Shown here: piece after piece, positions 24,375 to 35,084 of the stretch
How positions within the stretch are numbered: the stretch's first letter is position 1
Layout: each line of letters begins with the position of its first letter
Assembly: GCA_013812505.1 (NCBI GenBank)
Contig: JACCTH010000010.1
Span: 1 to 43,692 of the forward strand
Length of the DNA stretch: 43,692 bases
DNA from: Acidimicrobiia bacterium
GTDB lineage: Bacteria; Actinomycetota; Acidimicrobiia; Spongiisociales; ZC4RG35
Direction: 5' to 3'
Translations under genes and position numbers: made by a program
The notes under the pieces: generated by a model
The model's database searches: none
Seen by the model: the letters and a program-made list of their open reading frames with translations, nothing else
Told to the model about the DNA's origin: nothing

Positions 24375-25129
24375 CCATCAACTTGATCTGCGACCTCGAC
24401 GGGGTCGTCTATCGAGGTTCGACGCCGATAGCTGGCTCGCGCGAAGCGTTGGAGACAGCGGCGAGCGCCGGAGTCAACCTTCTTTTTTGTACCAACAACT
24501 CGAGCCGCACCCGCGAGCAAGTCGCGGCCAAGGTTGGTGACGTTGTTGGTTTCGCGGCCACGGCCGAACAGATCGTTGGATCGGCCGAGGCCGCGGCGCT
24601 CCTTCTCGTCTCCTCGAAGCCCACCACTTTTGTCCTGGGTGGGGAAGGAGTCGTAGCCGAGCTTGAACGGGTCGACATCGAGGTAGTGACCGAAAACGCA
24701 GAAGCGGTTGTAGTCGGCCTCGATGTTGATCTGACGTATCACCGTCTCCGGACCGCGGCCGAGCTGGTCGCGCAAGGAGCTCGCTTCGTCGCTACCAACA
24801 ACGACACGACCTATCCGGCCGAGCATGGCCTTTGGCCCGGCGCAGGCTCCATCCTGGCGGCAGTGGAAGCGGCGTCGGGGCGCAAGGCCGAAGTCGCCGG
24901 CAAGCCCTACCCCCCGATGCGAGACCTGCTGCGCACCAAGCTGCTTCCTGGTCCGGTTTGGGTGATCGGTGACCGCCCCGACACCGACCTGGCCCTGGCC
25001 GCCGCTGAGCCAGACTGGCAATCCGTCCTGGTTCTCACCGGCGTCGTCTCGGACCCGGCGCGGGCGTTGCCGCAGCCGGACATTGTTGCCGATGACCTGG
25101 CCCAAGCCCTCCAATCCATTCTTGCGTAA
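24371..25129 (+). CDS. HAD-superfamily NagD/PGP-like phosphatase
   Basis: 252 residues of a type IIA HAD hydrolase: DLDGVVYRGSTPI (motif I), FCTNNSSRTREQV (motif II), a C2 cap around 70-170, FVATNNDTTYPAEHGLWPGAGSI, and IGDRPDTDLALA (motif IV). This is the NagD/4-nitrophenylphosphatase/phosphoglycolate phosphatase group, which acts on small sugar phosphates. The GTG start overlaps the M20 gene stop (GTGA). It is the last gene before the convergent rhomboid. Confidence 0.88.
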   Translation: MTINLICDLDGVVYRGSTPIAGSREALETAASAGVNLLFCTNNSSRTREQVAAKVGDVVGFAATAEQIVGSAEAAALLLVSSKPTTFVLGGEGVVAELERVDIEVVTENAEAVVVGLDVDLTYHRLRTAAELVAQGARFVATNNDTTYPAEHGLWPGAGSILAAVEAASGRKAEVAGKPYPPMRDLLRTKLLPGPVWVIGDRPDTDLALAAAEPDWQSVLVLTGVVSDPARALPQPDIVADDLAQALQSILA

Positions 25130-25169
25130 CCTGGCGCCCTTTTTCCCTAGGGTTTTTACGCAGGAATCG

Positions 25170-25907
25170 TTAGCGGTAGTAGCGGCCCACGGGATAGCTG
25201 ACCTCAGTCACGGTGCTGTGGTCGCGAAGCCGGTTGCGAAGCACCAGCGCGCCTATAAACCCGAAGACGAAGCCGGCGACATGCGCTTCCCAAGCGATCA
25301 GAGTCTCACCGCCGGCCAGCAGGAATTGCGAGCCAAACCAGATGAGCAAGAAGAGCATGGCCGGCAGAACCAGCGGCCAGAAAAAGAAGGGCGGGATGAC
25401 CGCGGTCACTCGCGCTCGCGGGAAGAGAATCGCGTAGGCGCCCATGACCCCGGCGATCGCCCCAGAAGCACCTACGACGGGGACGGTGCTCTCCGGGTGA
25501 ATGAAGAAGTGGGCAGCGGATGCCGCCAGGCCGGCCAGCACGTAGAAGATCAAGTAGGGGATGTGCCCGAAGGAGTCTTCGACGTTGTTGCCGAAGATCA
25601 GCAACACCCACATGTTCGAGAGCAGGTGGAGCAGACCCCCGTGAAGAAACAAAGAGAAGACAATCGACCACCAGACGTTCTTCTCAGGAAAAGCCGGCGG
25701 AGCATCGTTGCGGCTGCAAGGAGCGCCGCCGATTTCGCCTGGGCTCAAGGGCTCACCGGTTGTCACCTCACACGGAATCGACGCGGCCTCGTAGAAGTAC
25801 ACCTCGTCTGTTTGCACGAGAAAGAAGACTGCGACACACGCGCCGATCAAAAGCCAGGTGAAAAATGCCGTCGTCCGGCTCGGGTTCAGGTCTCTGATCG
25901 GGAGCAC
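25170..25907 (-). CDS. Rhomboid-family intramembrane serine protease
   Basis: 245 residues with about six membrane helices. The catalytic pair is Ser148 in GASGAIAG and His209 in EAHVAGF; FLHGGLLHLLSNMW (about 88-100) supplies the conserved HxxxN-type region. An extracytoplasmic loop of about 45 residues with two cysteines (C46 and C64), a possible disulfide, lies between helix 1 and helix 2. The enzyme cleaves membrane proteins within the bilayer; the substrate is unknown. It starts from GTG and is divergent from the small acidic protein at 25955. Confidence 0.9.
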   Translation of the reverse strand: MLPIRDLNPSRTTAFFTWLLIGACVAVFFLVQTDEVYFYEAASIPCEVTTGEPLSPGEIGGAPCSRNDAPPAFPEKNVWWSIVFSLFLHGGLLHLLSNMWVLLIFGNNVEDSFGHIPYLIFYVLAGLAASAAHFFIHPESTVPVVGASGAIAGVMGAYAILFPRARVTAVIPPFFFWPLVLPAMLFLLIWFGSQFLLAGGETLIAWEAHVAGFVFGFIGALVLRNRLRDHSTVTEVSYPVGRYYR

Positions 25908-25954
25908 GCGATTGACCCTTGGTGACCTACGCGGAGGGCGATAATGATGAGCAC

Positions 25955-26107
25955 ATGGAAGACGTGAACCCTACCGATCCGGCGCTTTCTTCGTTGGAAG
26001 AGCAGCTCGCAGAGCTGGGCCGCCTCGATCCAGCTGAGGCACCTGCAGTCGCCAATCAAATCGCCGACGAACTCGCCGAAGCCCTCGACGACTTCGACGA
26101 GTCTTAG
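25955..26107 (+). CDS. Hypothetical small acidic protein
   Basis: 50 residues from the ATG at 25955 (longer in-frame starts exist at 25919/25922). It is strongly acidic, with one amphipathic helix region (SSLEEQLAELGRLDPAEAPAVANQIADEL). GATAAT at 25940-25945 is a good -10 and lies 9 nt before this ATG, which favours a near-leaderless start here; the upstream starts would lie before the -10. It precedes nadK by 31 nt. No family recognised; it could be a small regulatory partner. Confidence 0.6.
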   Translation: MEDVNPTDPALSSLEEQLAELGRLDPAEAPAVANQIADELAEALDDFDES

Positions 26108-26138
26108 ATCTCGCGGCGATGGCCCGCCTTGACTCCAG

Positions 26139-26951
26139 ATGAAGATCGGCTTGACCGTTCATCCCAGCCGGCCGGCGCCGGCCAATTTCGCCCGCCAGCT
26201 GGCCGACCGGCTCGTGGCCGCCGGCCATGACCTGACCGGAGACGCCTACACGGCGCAAACGATCGGTCGCGACATCGGTGAGGCCGGGGCCGAGATCATG
26301 CTGGCGATCGGCGGCGACGGCACCGTGCTCGAAGCGGCCCGTCGAGCCCTCGCCCGCGATATCCCTGTGCTCGGGTTCAACCTCGGAACGATCGGCTTTT
26401 TGGCCGAAGTCTCAACGGACGAACTCGAGCATGTGGTCGATGCCATCACCGCCGGCCGCTTGACCGAACGACGAAGGATGACCGTGTCGGCGCGGATCGG
26501 AGAGGGCCGCTCGATGGATGGGCTCAATGACATCGTCGTCGAGAAGATCCACAGCCAGCGGCTGGTTTTTCTCACGGTGACCATCGATGGCGAAGAGTTT
26601 CTGACCTACCGCGCCGATGGCCTGGTCACCGCGACCCCAACCGGTTCGACCGCTTACAGCTTCTCGGCCGGTGGACCCCTCGTCGACCCGGCCATCCGGG
26701 CACTCCTTTTCACCCCCGTGGCGGCTCATTCGCTTTTCAACCGCACCGTCGTCCTCCCAGAAGACTCCCGGATCTCGATCACCGTCAGCTCCGATCGCCC
26801 GGTGCGGGTCAGCGTCGACGGAGTCGAGTTCGGATACTTGGCCGAGCACGACACCGTCGAAATAACCCGGGGCGAGCGCGATGCCCGTTTCCTGACGATC
26901 GATGACCCTCCGTTCCCCGCGACTGTCAAAAACAAGTTCCGACTCACCTGA
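26139..26951 (+). CDS. nadK: NAD kinase
   Basis: 270 residues. GGDGT at 58-62 (ATP/NAD site), LGFNLGTIGFLAEV, NDIVVEK and the DGLVTATPTGSTAYSFSAGGP motif are diagnostic of NAD kinase. It makes NADP from NAD with ATP or polyphosphate. The length is slightly short but complete. It is preceded by a small acidic protein gene, and no SD is obvious; the gene may be co-transcribed from the GATAAT promoter. Confidence 0.95.
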   Translation: MKIGLTVHPSRPAPANFARQLADRLVAAGHDLTGDAYTAQTIGRDIGEAGAEIMLAIGGDGTVLEAARRALARDIPVLGFNLGTIGFLAEVSTDELEHVVDAITAGRLTERRRMTVSARIGEGRSMDGLNDIVVEKIHSQRLVFLTVTIDGEEFLTYRADGLVTATPTGSTAYSFSAGGPLVDPAIRALLFTPVAAHSLFNRTVVLPEDSRISITVSSDRPVRVSVDGVEFGYLAEHDTVEITRGERDARFLTIDDPPFPATVKNKFRLT

Positions 26952-26974
26952 ACTTGGTGGCTTCGGCCACGTGA

Positions 26975-26980
26975 TAGGTT
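26975..26980 (+). promoter_or_regulatory. Leaderless -10 of the enoyl-CoA hydratase gene
   Basis: TAGGTT is 7 nt before the ATG at 26988, with no Shine-Dalgarno. This fits the leaderless pattern seen at other operon heads in the window. Confidence 0.45.
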
Positions 26981-26987
26981 TTCTCGT

Positions 26988-27755
26988 ATGACCACGCCTG
27001 TTTTGATCGATGAGGACGGAGCCGTCACGACAATTACGCTGAATCGCCCCGAGCGTCGCAACCCGCTTGGCCTCGAGATGATGAACGCTCTCATCGATGC
27101 CTTGGAAAATCTGTCACCCGAAACGGCGGTGGTGGTGATCAAGGCCAATGGCCCCGTGTTTTCTGCTGGTCACGACCTGTCCCAAGTTCTGGCCGCCCAG
27201 GAAGCGGAGTTGGAGCAGATCTTCGAGCGCTGCACCGTGATGATGGAAAAGATCTCCGCCATACCTCAGCCTGTGATCGCTGGTGTCCATGGAGTGGCCA
27301 CTGCGGCGGGCTGCCAGCTCGTTGCCGCCGCCGATCTGGCAGTCGCCTCGGAATCGGCACGCTTCGCCACCCCCGGAGTTCGGATCGGTCTGTTTTGCTC
27401 AACGCCGATGGTTCCCATCAGCCGGGCAATCGGCCGCAAGCGCGCCCTGGAAATGCTGCTCACTGGCGAGATGATCGATGCCCAAACCGCCGCCGATTGG
27501 GGACTCATCAACCGGGTCGTTGCTGATGACGAGCTCGAGCAAGCGGTGAAGGAATTGGTCGCGTCGATTCTTCGCTACTCACCCGCGGTGATCGGCCTCG
27601 GCAAGCAGACCTTCTACCAGCAGGTCGATGTCGACCAGCACACGGCCTACGAGCAAACCAGATCGGTGATGGTCAAGAACGCCCAGATGGACGACGCTCG
27701 GGAGGGGATCGGTGCCTTCCTCGAGAAGCGATCTCCGACGTGGAGCGGTCGGTGA
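26988..27755 (+). CDS. Enoyl-CoA hydratase/isomerase family protein
   Basis: 255 residues of the crotonase fold. NRPERRNPLG near 15-24 and the oxyanion-hole strands FSAGHDLSQV (about 57-66) and AGVHGVATAAGCQLVAAADLAVAS (about 100-125) are present. In the second region the position usually held by a catalytic Glu (the ECH Glu144-like site) is not obvious, so it may be an ECHDC3-like member instead of a classical hydratase. It is coupled to an acyl-CoA ligase, suggesting fatty or organic acid breakdown. Confidence 0.85.
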   Translation: MTTPVLIDEDGAVTTITLNRPERRNPLGLEMMNALIDALENLSPETAVVVIKANGPVFSAGHDLSQVLAAQEAELEQIFERCTVMMEKISAIPQPVIAGVHGVATAAGCQLVAAADLAVASESARFATPGVRIGLFCSTPMVPISRAIGRKRALEMLLTGEMIDAQTAADWGLINRVVADDELEQAVKELVASILRYSPAVIGLGKQTFYQQVDVDQHTAYEQTRSVMVKNAQMDDAREGIGAFLEKRSPTWSGR

Positions 27756-29347
27756 GTTTCAGTCCCGATCCGACCTCGGTCACCCAACTCACTCCGCTCC
27801 TCTTCCTCGAACGCTCCGCATCGGTGTTTCCCGACAAGGAAGCGGTGGTTTACGGCGACCGACGCCTCACCTATAGAGAGTTCGCCGACTCGGTGTTTCG
27901 CCAAGCGCAGGCACTGCGGGCGAGCGGAATCGGAGACGGCGATCGGGTGGCGTTTCTGCTCCCCAATGTCCCGGAGATGCTCGTCGCCCACTTCGCCGTG
28001 CCATTGCTCGGGGCGATCCTCGTGGCGATCAACACCCGGCTCTCGGCCCCCGAGATCGAGTACATCCTCGAGCACTCGGGCGCGAAGCTCCTGGTCGCCG
28101 ACGCCGGTGTCCTCAGCGGCCTCACCGACTTCGAGCCGAAGGTCGAGGAGATGGTGGTCCTGGTTGACGGATCGGGCACGTTGCCCGCGGGCGCTATCGC
28201 TTATCAGGCCCTCCTCGAACGTGGTTCAGATGATCCCTTGCCACTGCGAGTCGACGATGAGCACCGGCCGATCTCGATCAACTACACGTCCGGCACCACC
28301 GGGCGACCCAAAGGTGTGCAGTACACCCATCGCGGTGCCTATCTGAACTCATTGGCCGAGCTTCTCCATTCCCGCCACCACCCGGACTCGATCTATCTCT
28401 GGACCTTGCCGATGTTCCATTGCAACGGCTGGTGCACGACCTGGGCGATCACCGGCATCGGCGGCACCAACGTCTGCCTGCGGGCCGTCGAGCCCGCCAC
28501 GGTCTGGAAGTTGATCGAGACCGAACAGGTAACTCATCTCAATGCCGCACCGACGGTGCTGATCTCGCTCGCCAATCACCCGGCGGCTGCCCCCCTCGGT
28601 CGCACCTTTACCGCTACTACGGCCGGCGCACCTCCGAGCCCGACGATCATCGATCAGCTCGGCGCCCTCGGCATGGACGTAGTTCATCTTTACGGGTTGA
28701 CCGAGACTTACGGCCCCATCACGGTATGCGAGACGCAGTCGCATTGGGAGAGTGGCACCGGCCGCGTGCGGATGCTGGCGCGACAAGGGGTGGCCATGAT
28801 CGGGGCCGATCCCATACGGGTGGTCGACGACGATATGAACGACGTTCCCCGGGACGGAGAAACGATGGGCGAAGTCGTCATGCGGGGAAACAACGTGATG
28901 TCGGGCTATTACAACGACCCCGAAGCCACGGCCAAGGCCTTCCACGGCGGCTGGTTCCACTCGGGGGATCTCGCCGTCTGGCATTCCGACGGCTACATCG
29001 AACTGCGCGACCGGGCGAAGGACATCATTATCTCGGGAGGAGAGAACATCTCGACTATCGAGGTCGAGCAGGCGATCGTCAGCCATCCCGCAGTGATGGA
29101 GTGCGCGGTGATCGCGATGCCACATGACCACTGGGGCGAACGTCCCAAGGCATATGTGGTGTTGAAACCGGAGGCCGAGGCAAGTCCGGCGGAGATCATC
29201 GAGCATGTGCGTGGGCGCCTCGCCCACTTCAAAGCCCCCGACGAAGTCGACCTGGTCGAAAGCCTGCCCAAGACCTCGACGGGGAAAATCCAGAAGTACG
29301 TGTTGCGAGACGAAATCTGGGGCGATCGCAAGTCACGCATCAACTGA
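27752..29347 (+). CDS. Acyl-CoA ligase (AMP-forming)
   Basis: 531 residues of the ANL superfamily. The P-loop-like YTSGTTGRPKG lies near 178-188; PMFHCNGWCTTW is typical of the medium/short-chain AEE-like acyl-CoA synthetase subgroup; GLTETYGP is the A5 motif; SGDLAVWHSDGYIELRDRAKD and ISGGENIS mark the hinge, and the C-terminal PKTSTGKIQKYVLR has the catalytic Lys. It activates a carboxylic acid to acyl-AMP and then acyl-CoA. GTG 27752 overlapping the preceding stop (GTGA) is preferred over GTG 27740. Confidence 0.88.
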   Translation: MSFSPDPTSVTQLTPLLFLERSASVFPDKEAVVYGDRRLTYREFADSVFRQAQALRASGIGDGDRVAFLLPNVPEMLVAHFAVPLLGAILVAINTRLSAPEIEYILEHSGAKLLVADAGVLSGLTDFEPKVEEMVVLVDGSGTLPAGAIAYQALLERGSDDPLPLRVDDEHRPISINYTSGTTGRPKGVQYTHRGAYLNSLAELLHSRHHPDSIYLWTLPMFHCNGWCTTWAITGIGGTNVCLRAVEPATVWKLIETEQVTHLNAAPTVLISLANHPAAAPLGRTFTATTAGAPPSPTIIDQLGALGMDVVHLYGLTETYGPITVCETQSHWESGTGRVRMLARQGVAMIGADPIRVVDDDMNDVPRDGETMGEVVMRGNNVMSGYYNDPEATAKAFHGGWFHSGDLAVWHSDGYIELRDRAKDIIISGGENISTIEVEQAIVSHPAVMECAVIAMPHDHWGERPKAYVVLKPEAEASPAEIIEHVRGRLAHFKAPDEVDLVESLPKTSTGKIQKYVLRDEIWGDRKSRIN

Positions 29348-29380
29348 CGAGGGGGTCCCGTGGTTACGAGCTCGGACAGC

Positions 29381-29437
29381 GCCCCCTCCCCTCGCTGCGC
29401 TCGGGTACTCCCCCGGCTGCCGCCAGGGGAGAGGGGC
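29381..29437. repeat. GC-rich imperfect dyad between the acyl-CoA ligase and the toxin-antitoxin pair
   Basis: GCCCCCTCCCCT (29381-29392) faces AGGGGAGAGGGGC (29425-29437) with one bulge, leaving a GC-rich 32-nt loop. It is 34 nt after the ligase stop and just before the TA module. It could be a terminator-like hairpin without a T-run or a copy of a dispersed intergenic repeat; I cannot tell which without other copies. Confidence 0.5.
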
Positions 29438-29456
29438 AGCGTATGACGAAGTGTGC

Positions 29457-29462
29457 TACATT
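29457..29462 (+). promoter_or_regulatory. Leaderless -10 of the mazEF-like pair
   Basis: TACATT lies 6 nt before the ATG at 29469. It supports this ATG against the much longer in-frame opening from 29205, which would lie inside the ligase gene. Confidence 0.5.
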
Positions 29463-29468
29463 GATGGG

Positions 29469-29708
29469 ATGGGAGCCGCGATCTCCGTTCGACTTGACGA
29501 GGAAGCAGTTCGCGCCCTACGCCAACTAGAGGCTACGGGCATGACTCGCTCTGAGGCGATTCGTCTAGCACTTGTCGCCGCGGCTTCCCGTTTGCGCGAG
29601 AAGCGATCTCTGGCAGACGAGGTCGCGGCGTTGGAGGCAGATGTTGACGACCGAGCCGAGATGCTCGCCGTCGCCGACCTAATGGAGAAGCTTCGTGCTC
29701 CGAGGTGA
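29469..29708 (+). CDS. Ribbon-helix-helix antitoxin (MazE/VapB-like)
   Basis: 79 residues. The N-terminal ISVRLDEEAVRALRQLEATGMTRSEAIRLAL is a ribbon-helix-helix DNA-binding domain (beta strand about 4-8, two helices about 9-40). The acidic C-terminal part (about 45-79) would wrap the toxin. It overlaps the downstream toxin by 14 nt, as usual for TA pairs. It probably represses its own promoter, and the TACATT box next to the start is a likely target area. Confidence 0.8.
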   Translation: MGAAISVRLDEEAVRALRQLEATGMTRSEAIRLALVAAASRLREKRSLADEVAALEADVDDRAEMLAVADLMEKLRAPR

Positions 29709-30012
29709 CATCTACTCGCTGAGGATTCCGAGGGGCATTGGACACGAGCAGCGGGGTCGGCGGTATGGCGTTGTATTCCAATCAGACGCTTTCCTCCCGC
29801 GATCCGTCGTGTTGGTGGCGCCGACCTCCACGAGCGCCAGGCCCGCCTCCTTTCGACCTGAGATTGAAGTCGGCCGAAAGTCGACTCGCGTTCTCGTCGA
29901 GCAGGTAGGCGCAGTTGATCTCAGCCGTCTTGGCAACCTCGCTGGGCACCTCACGATCGAAGAGCAGTGGGAGGTCGACGCCGCTCTCTTAACTGTGCTC
30001 GGCCTCAACTAG
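29695..30012 (+). CDS. PemK/MazF-type toxin
   Basis: 105 residues from GTG 29695. RGDIYSLRIPRGIGHEQRGRRYGVVFQSD contains the conserved Arg and the PemK/MazF beta-barrel start; VVLVAPTSTSARPASFRPEI holds the conserved Thr/Ser; RVLVEQVGAVDLSRLG is the usual dimer strand. MazF proteins cleave single-stranded RNA at short motifs. It is paired with the RHH antitoxin upstream. All expected residues seem present, so it is likely functional. Confidence 0.85.
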   Translation: MLRGDIYSLRIPRGIGHEQRGRRYGVVFQSDAFLPRSVVLVAPTSTSARPASFRPEIEVGRKSTRVLVEQVGAVDLSRLGNLAGHLTIEEQWEVDAALLTVLGLN

Positions 30013-30028
30013 TGAAACAGCGATCAGG

Positions 30029-30437
30029 ATGACGCGGCTGGCTGTCGTCGCTCTCCTGTCGGTGACGGCCTGCGGTCTCAGCGGTACTGCAGTTACACAA
30101 GAGTTCAGGGGCGCGGGTGGCCAGGTGCCCCTGGCGATGTCGGTCCGATGCCCAATCCGCCGAGAATGACCATCTCAGACGATGCAGGTGAGACGATCGA
30201 GGTGGAGCCCTTCAATGGGCTCAGCGCGCCTCGAGCGGTTCCGGCATGCGCTCACCTCGGGACTATTCGCTGGTAGCGCCCAGGCTCGCTGTCGTGATCG
30301 AGCCGCCTTACCCGAATGTCGCCGCGTTCTTGACTCCGCCCGGAGCCGGGGAGGCCGTTGCCTTGATTCCCGCCAGGCTTGACGATGGCACCTTTCGTCT
30401 CGAGCTACCCGATGCCGGAGAATGGCTGTCGACGTGA
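30029..30437 (+). pseudogene. Frameshifted lipoprotein remnant
   Basis: ATG 30029 opens a signal peptide with lipobox VTAC-G (MTRLAVVALLSVTACG), but the frame stops at 30167-30169 after 46 codons. A second frame continues from about 30148 (MPNPPRMTISDDAGETIEVEP, stop TAG near 30275) and a third from 30246 to 30437 (AVVIEPPYPNVAAFLTPPG, DGTFRLELPDAGEW). Three consecutive frames that read as plausible protein suggest one secreted lipoprotein gene broken by at least two frameshifts. It may instead be sequencing error in a real gene. No other gene fills 30013-30550. Confidence 0.5.
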
Positions 30438-30536
30438 TTTCGATGGTCGATGATTCTTACGCCGTCTACTCATCGTTATCGATGCCGCTGCCTGATATCT
30501 CTGACCCCTGGTCTCTTGTCTCTTGTTTTCGCCTGG

Positions 30537-30542
30537 TACTCT
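30537..30542 (+). promoter_or_regulatory. Leaderless -10 of pyrG
   Basis: TACTCT lies 8 nt before the GTG at 30551. A tandem TCTCTTG (30512-30525) sits just upstream, and TTGTCT (30516-30521) could act as a poor -35 with a 15-nt spacer. Confidence 0.45.
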
Positions 30543-30544
30543 GA

Positions 30545-32720
<2,176 letters not shown>

Positions 32721-32724
<4 letters not shown>

Positions 32725-33842
32725 TCATCGGGGTCCCCGCTGAGGTCAAGACGGCTGAGTACCGCGTAGCGCTCACTCCCGGTGGCGTTCGAGAATTGGT
32801 CGAAAGGGGCCACCGGGTCGTGGTGGAGGCCAACGCCGGAGAGGGCTCGACGATCCACGACGACGAGTACGTCGTCCAAGGAGCTCAAATCGTCGCCACC
32901 GCCGCCGAGGTTTTCGGCGAGGCCGACATGATCGTCAAGGTCAAAGAACCGCAACCGGCCGAAGTCGCCATGTTCCGACCCGGCACCTTGCTTTTCACCT
33001 ATCTCCACCTCGCGGCCTATCCCCAGCTCGCCGCCGGTCTCCGCGAAAAAGGGATCGTGGCCGTGGCATACGAGACTGTCCAGCTGCCCGATCGCAGCTT
33101 GCCCCTCTTGGCGCCGATGTCGGAGGTCGCCGGTCGAATGGCGACCCAGGTCGGGGCCTACTTCCTCGAGAAGGCGCACGGAGGGAGGGGTGTGCTACTC
33201 GGCGGGGTCACCGGGGTCGCCCCGGGAAAAGTGGTGGTGATCGGGGGAGGTATTGCGGGCACTAATGCCGCTGCGATCGCGGTGGGCATGCAGGCCGAGG
33301 TGGTGGTCCTCGACCGAGACCTGGGGCGGCTGCGTTGGCTCGATTCGATCTATCAGGGCCGGCTGGTGACGATGGCCTCCAACCGGCTGACGATCGAACA
33401 GCAAATCGCCGACGCCGATCTGGTGATCGGCACGGTGTTGGTTCCGGGGGCATCGGCGCCCAAGCTCGTCACCGAGGAGATGGTGAAGAGGATGCGACGC
33501 GGGTCGGTGTTGGTCGACGTCGCCATCGACCAGGGAGGCTGCTTTGAGACCAGCCACGAGACCACCCACGAAGCCCCGACGTACACGGTCCACGACGTCG
33601 TCCACTATGCGGTCGGCAACATTCCCGGAGCCGTGCCCAACACTTCGACTTATTCACTTACCAACGCCACCCTCCCCTACACCATCGCCCTCGCCAACCG
33701 GGGCGTCTCGGCGGCGATTCAGCGCTTCCCCGAACTCGAAGGAGGCGTGAACATCGTCGATGATCAGGTCACTCATGCAGCCGTCGCCGACAGCCTCGGG
33801 GCCAAGTTTGTGGAACCGGCGGCGGTGCTCGCCGGCCGCTGA
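32721..33842 (+). CDS. ald: Alanine dehydrogenase
   Basis: 373 residues. The N-terminus [21 protein letters not shown] and the [41 protein letters not shown] dinucleotide fold are typical of Ald. Late motifs [27 protein letters not shown] and the [19 protein letters not shown] are conserved. It interconverts L-alanine and pyruvate with NAD. The start is GTG 32721, preceded by AAGGAG (32708-32713) at 7 nt spacing and overlapping the Nudix stop. Confidence 0.95.
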
Positions 33843-34726
33843 TGGCCGACCTCGCGGCCGGCGTGGAGGAGTATCTCTTCGCGCTCACGGTCGAGAGGGG
33901 GTTGGCAGCCAACACCCTGGCGGCCTACCGACGCGACCTCAATCAGTACCTCGAGTTCCTCGCTCGCCGCACCCCGGAGACGGCCGACCTCGACCGCTTC
34001 GTGGACCATCTCGATCGGCGGGGGCTGGCACCAGCCAGCGTCGCCCGCAAGCTGGCGGCAGTGCGCGGACTACATCGCTTCCTCGTGCATGAGGGCCACG
34101 AAACCCAGGACCCCACCCGCCTTCTCGAGCATCCCCGCCCCCGCGATCCGTTTCCCAAGGCGCTGACCATCGACCAGACGGTGGCTCTGGTTGAAGCACC
34201 GGACCTCGCCACCCGCGCCGGGAGGCGTGATCGCGCCTTGCTCGAATTTCTCTATGCGAGCGGGGCCCGGGTAAGCGAAGCCGTCGACCTAAACCTCGGT
34301 GATCTCGATCTCGAAGAGCGCACCGCATTTCTCACCGGGAAAGGCGACAAGCAACGGCTCATCCCCGTTGGGTCGAAAGCCGTTGAGGCGATCTTCAATT
34401 GGCTCCCGGATCGTTTAGAGATTTCCCGCCGCGGCCGAGATGCCGACGCCGTGTTTCTCAATTTGCGCGGCGGCCGCCTCAGTCGCCAATCGGTGTTTCG
34501 CCTTGTCCGTCACCATGCCGGCAGGGTCGGAATCGCACCGGCCACCATCTCACCGCATACCCTGCGCCACTCCGCCGCCACCCACATGGTTGAGGGTGGC
34601 GCCGACCTCCGATCGGTCCAAGTGATGCTCGGTCACGCTAGAATCAGCACCACTCAGGTTTACACCCGGGTTTCGCCACAGCATCTGGTCGAAGTCTTTT
34701 TCCTCTCTCATCCCAGAAGTCGGTAA
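33842..34726 (+). CDS. xerD: Tyrosine recombinase XerD
   Basis: 294 residues. N-terminal core-binding domain about 1-100; the catalytic domain holds all six usual residues: Arg in SGARVSEAV, Lys in GKGDK, HTLRHSA (His and Arg), GHARIST (His) and the nucleophile Tyr274 in TTQVYTRV. It resolves chromosome dimers at dif together with XerC. Its position after ald and near scpAB/cmk/der is a typical actinobacterial arrangement, so it is a housekeeping recombinase and not a mobile-element integrase. The start overlaps the ald stop (TGATG). Confidence 0.93.
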   Translation: MADLAAGVEEYLFALTVERGLAANTLAAYRRDLNQYLEFLARRTPETADLDRFVDHLDRRGLAPASVARKLAAVRGLHRFLVHEGHETQDPTRLLEHPRPRDPFPKALTIDQTVALVEAPDLATRAGRRDRALLEFLYASGARVSEAVDLNLGDLDLEERTAFLTGKGDKQRLIPVGSKAVEAIFNWLPDRLEISRRGRDADAVFLNLRGGRLSRQSVFRLVRHHAGRVGIAPATISPHTLRHSAATHMVEGGADLRSVQVMLGHARISTTQVYTRVSPQHLVEVFFLSHPRSR

Positions 34727-34730
34727 CAAC

Positions 34731-35084
34731 ATGACGGCAACTAAGTTTGAATCGGTCCGCGCCAACCTCAATGAGGCGAAAAAGCGGCTCATCCACCAGT
34801 TGGCTGAGCTCGGGTCCGAAGAGTCGGGGGAGTTGCGGGGCGACGTCGTTTTCGGTGAAAGCTTCGCCGATGCCGCCGCGGCGACGGCCGAGCGAACCGA
34901 GGTGCTGGTTCTGGTCGAGACCCTCAAGCATCAGCTCGATGAGGTGAACGTGGCTCTGGCCAGGATCGATAACGGCAAGTACGGGATCTGTGAGAACTGC
35001 GGCCGGGAGATCGGCGCGGCGCGGCTCGAGGCGCGACCTGAGGCCACTCTTTGCATCGACTGTAAGTCGAAGCTCGCCTCCTGA
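34731..35084 (+). CDS. DksA/TraR-family zinc-finger protein
   Basis: 117 residues. A coiled-coil-like helical part (about 5-80) is followed by a four-Cys zinc finger, CENC (C87/C90) and CIDC (C108/C111). Such proteins bind RNA polymerase or act as small regulators. The acidic tip motif of true DksA is not clearly present, so a specific stringent-response role is not assured. It starts 4 nt after xerD and its stop overlaps the HD gene (CTGA). Confidence 0.85.
   Translation: MTATKFESVRANLNEAKKRLIHQLAELGSEESGELRGDVVFGESFADAAAATAERTEVLVLVETLKHQLDEVNVALARIDNGKYGICENCGREIGAARLEARPEATLCIDCKSKLAS

Noticed and set aside
25145-25152. CCCTAGGG palindrome with flanking T-runs as a bidirectional terminator between HAD and rhomboid genes
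   Set aside because: The 4-bp half-stem without a loop cannot form a stable hairpin.
33842-34726. Tyrosine recombinase as the integrase of the VapBC element
   Set aside because: Sequence and housekeeping context indicate chromosomal XerD, 8 kb away from the repeats.
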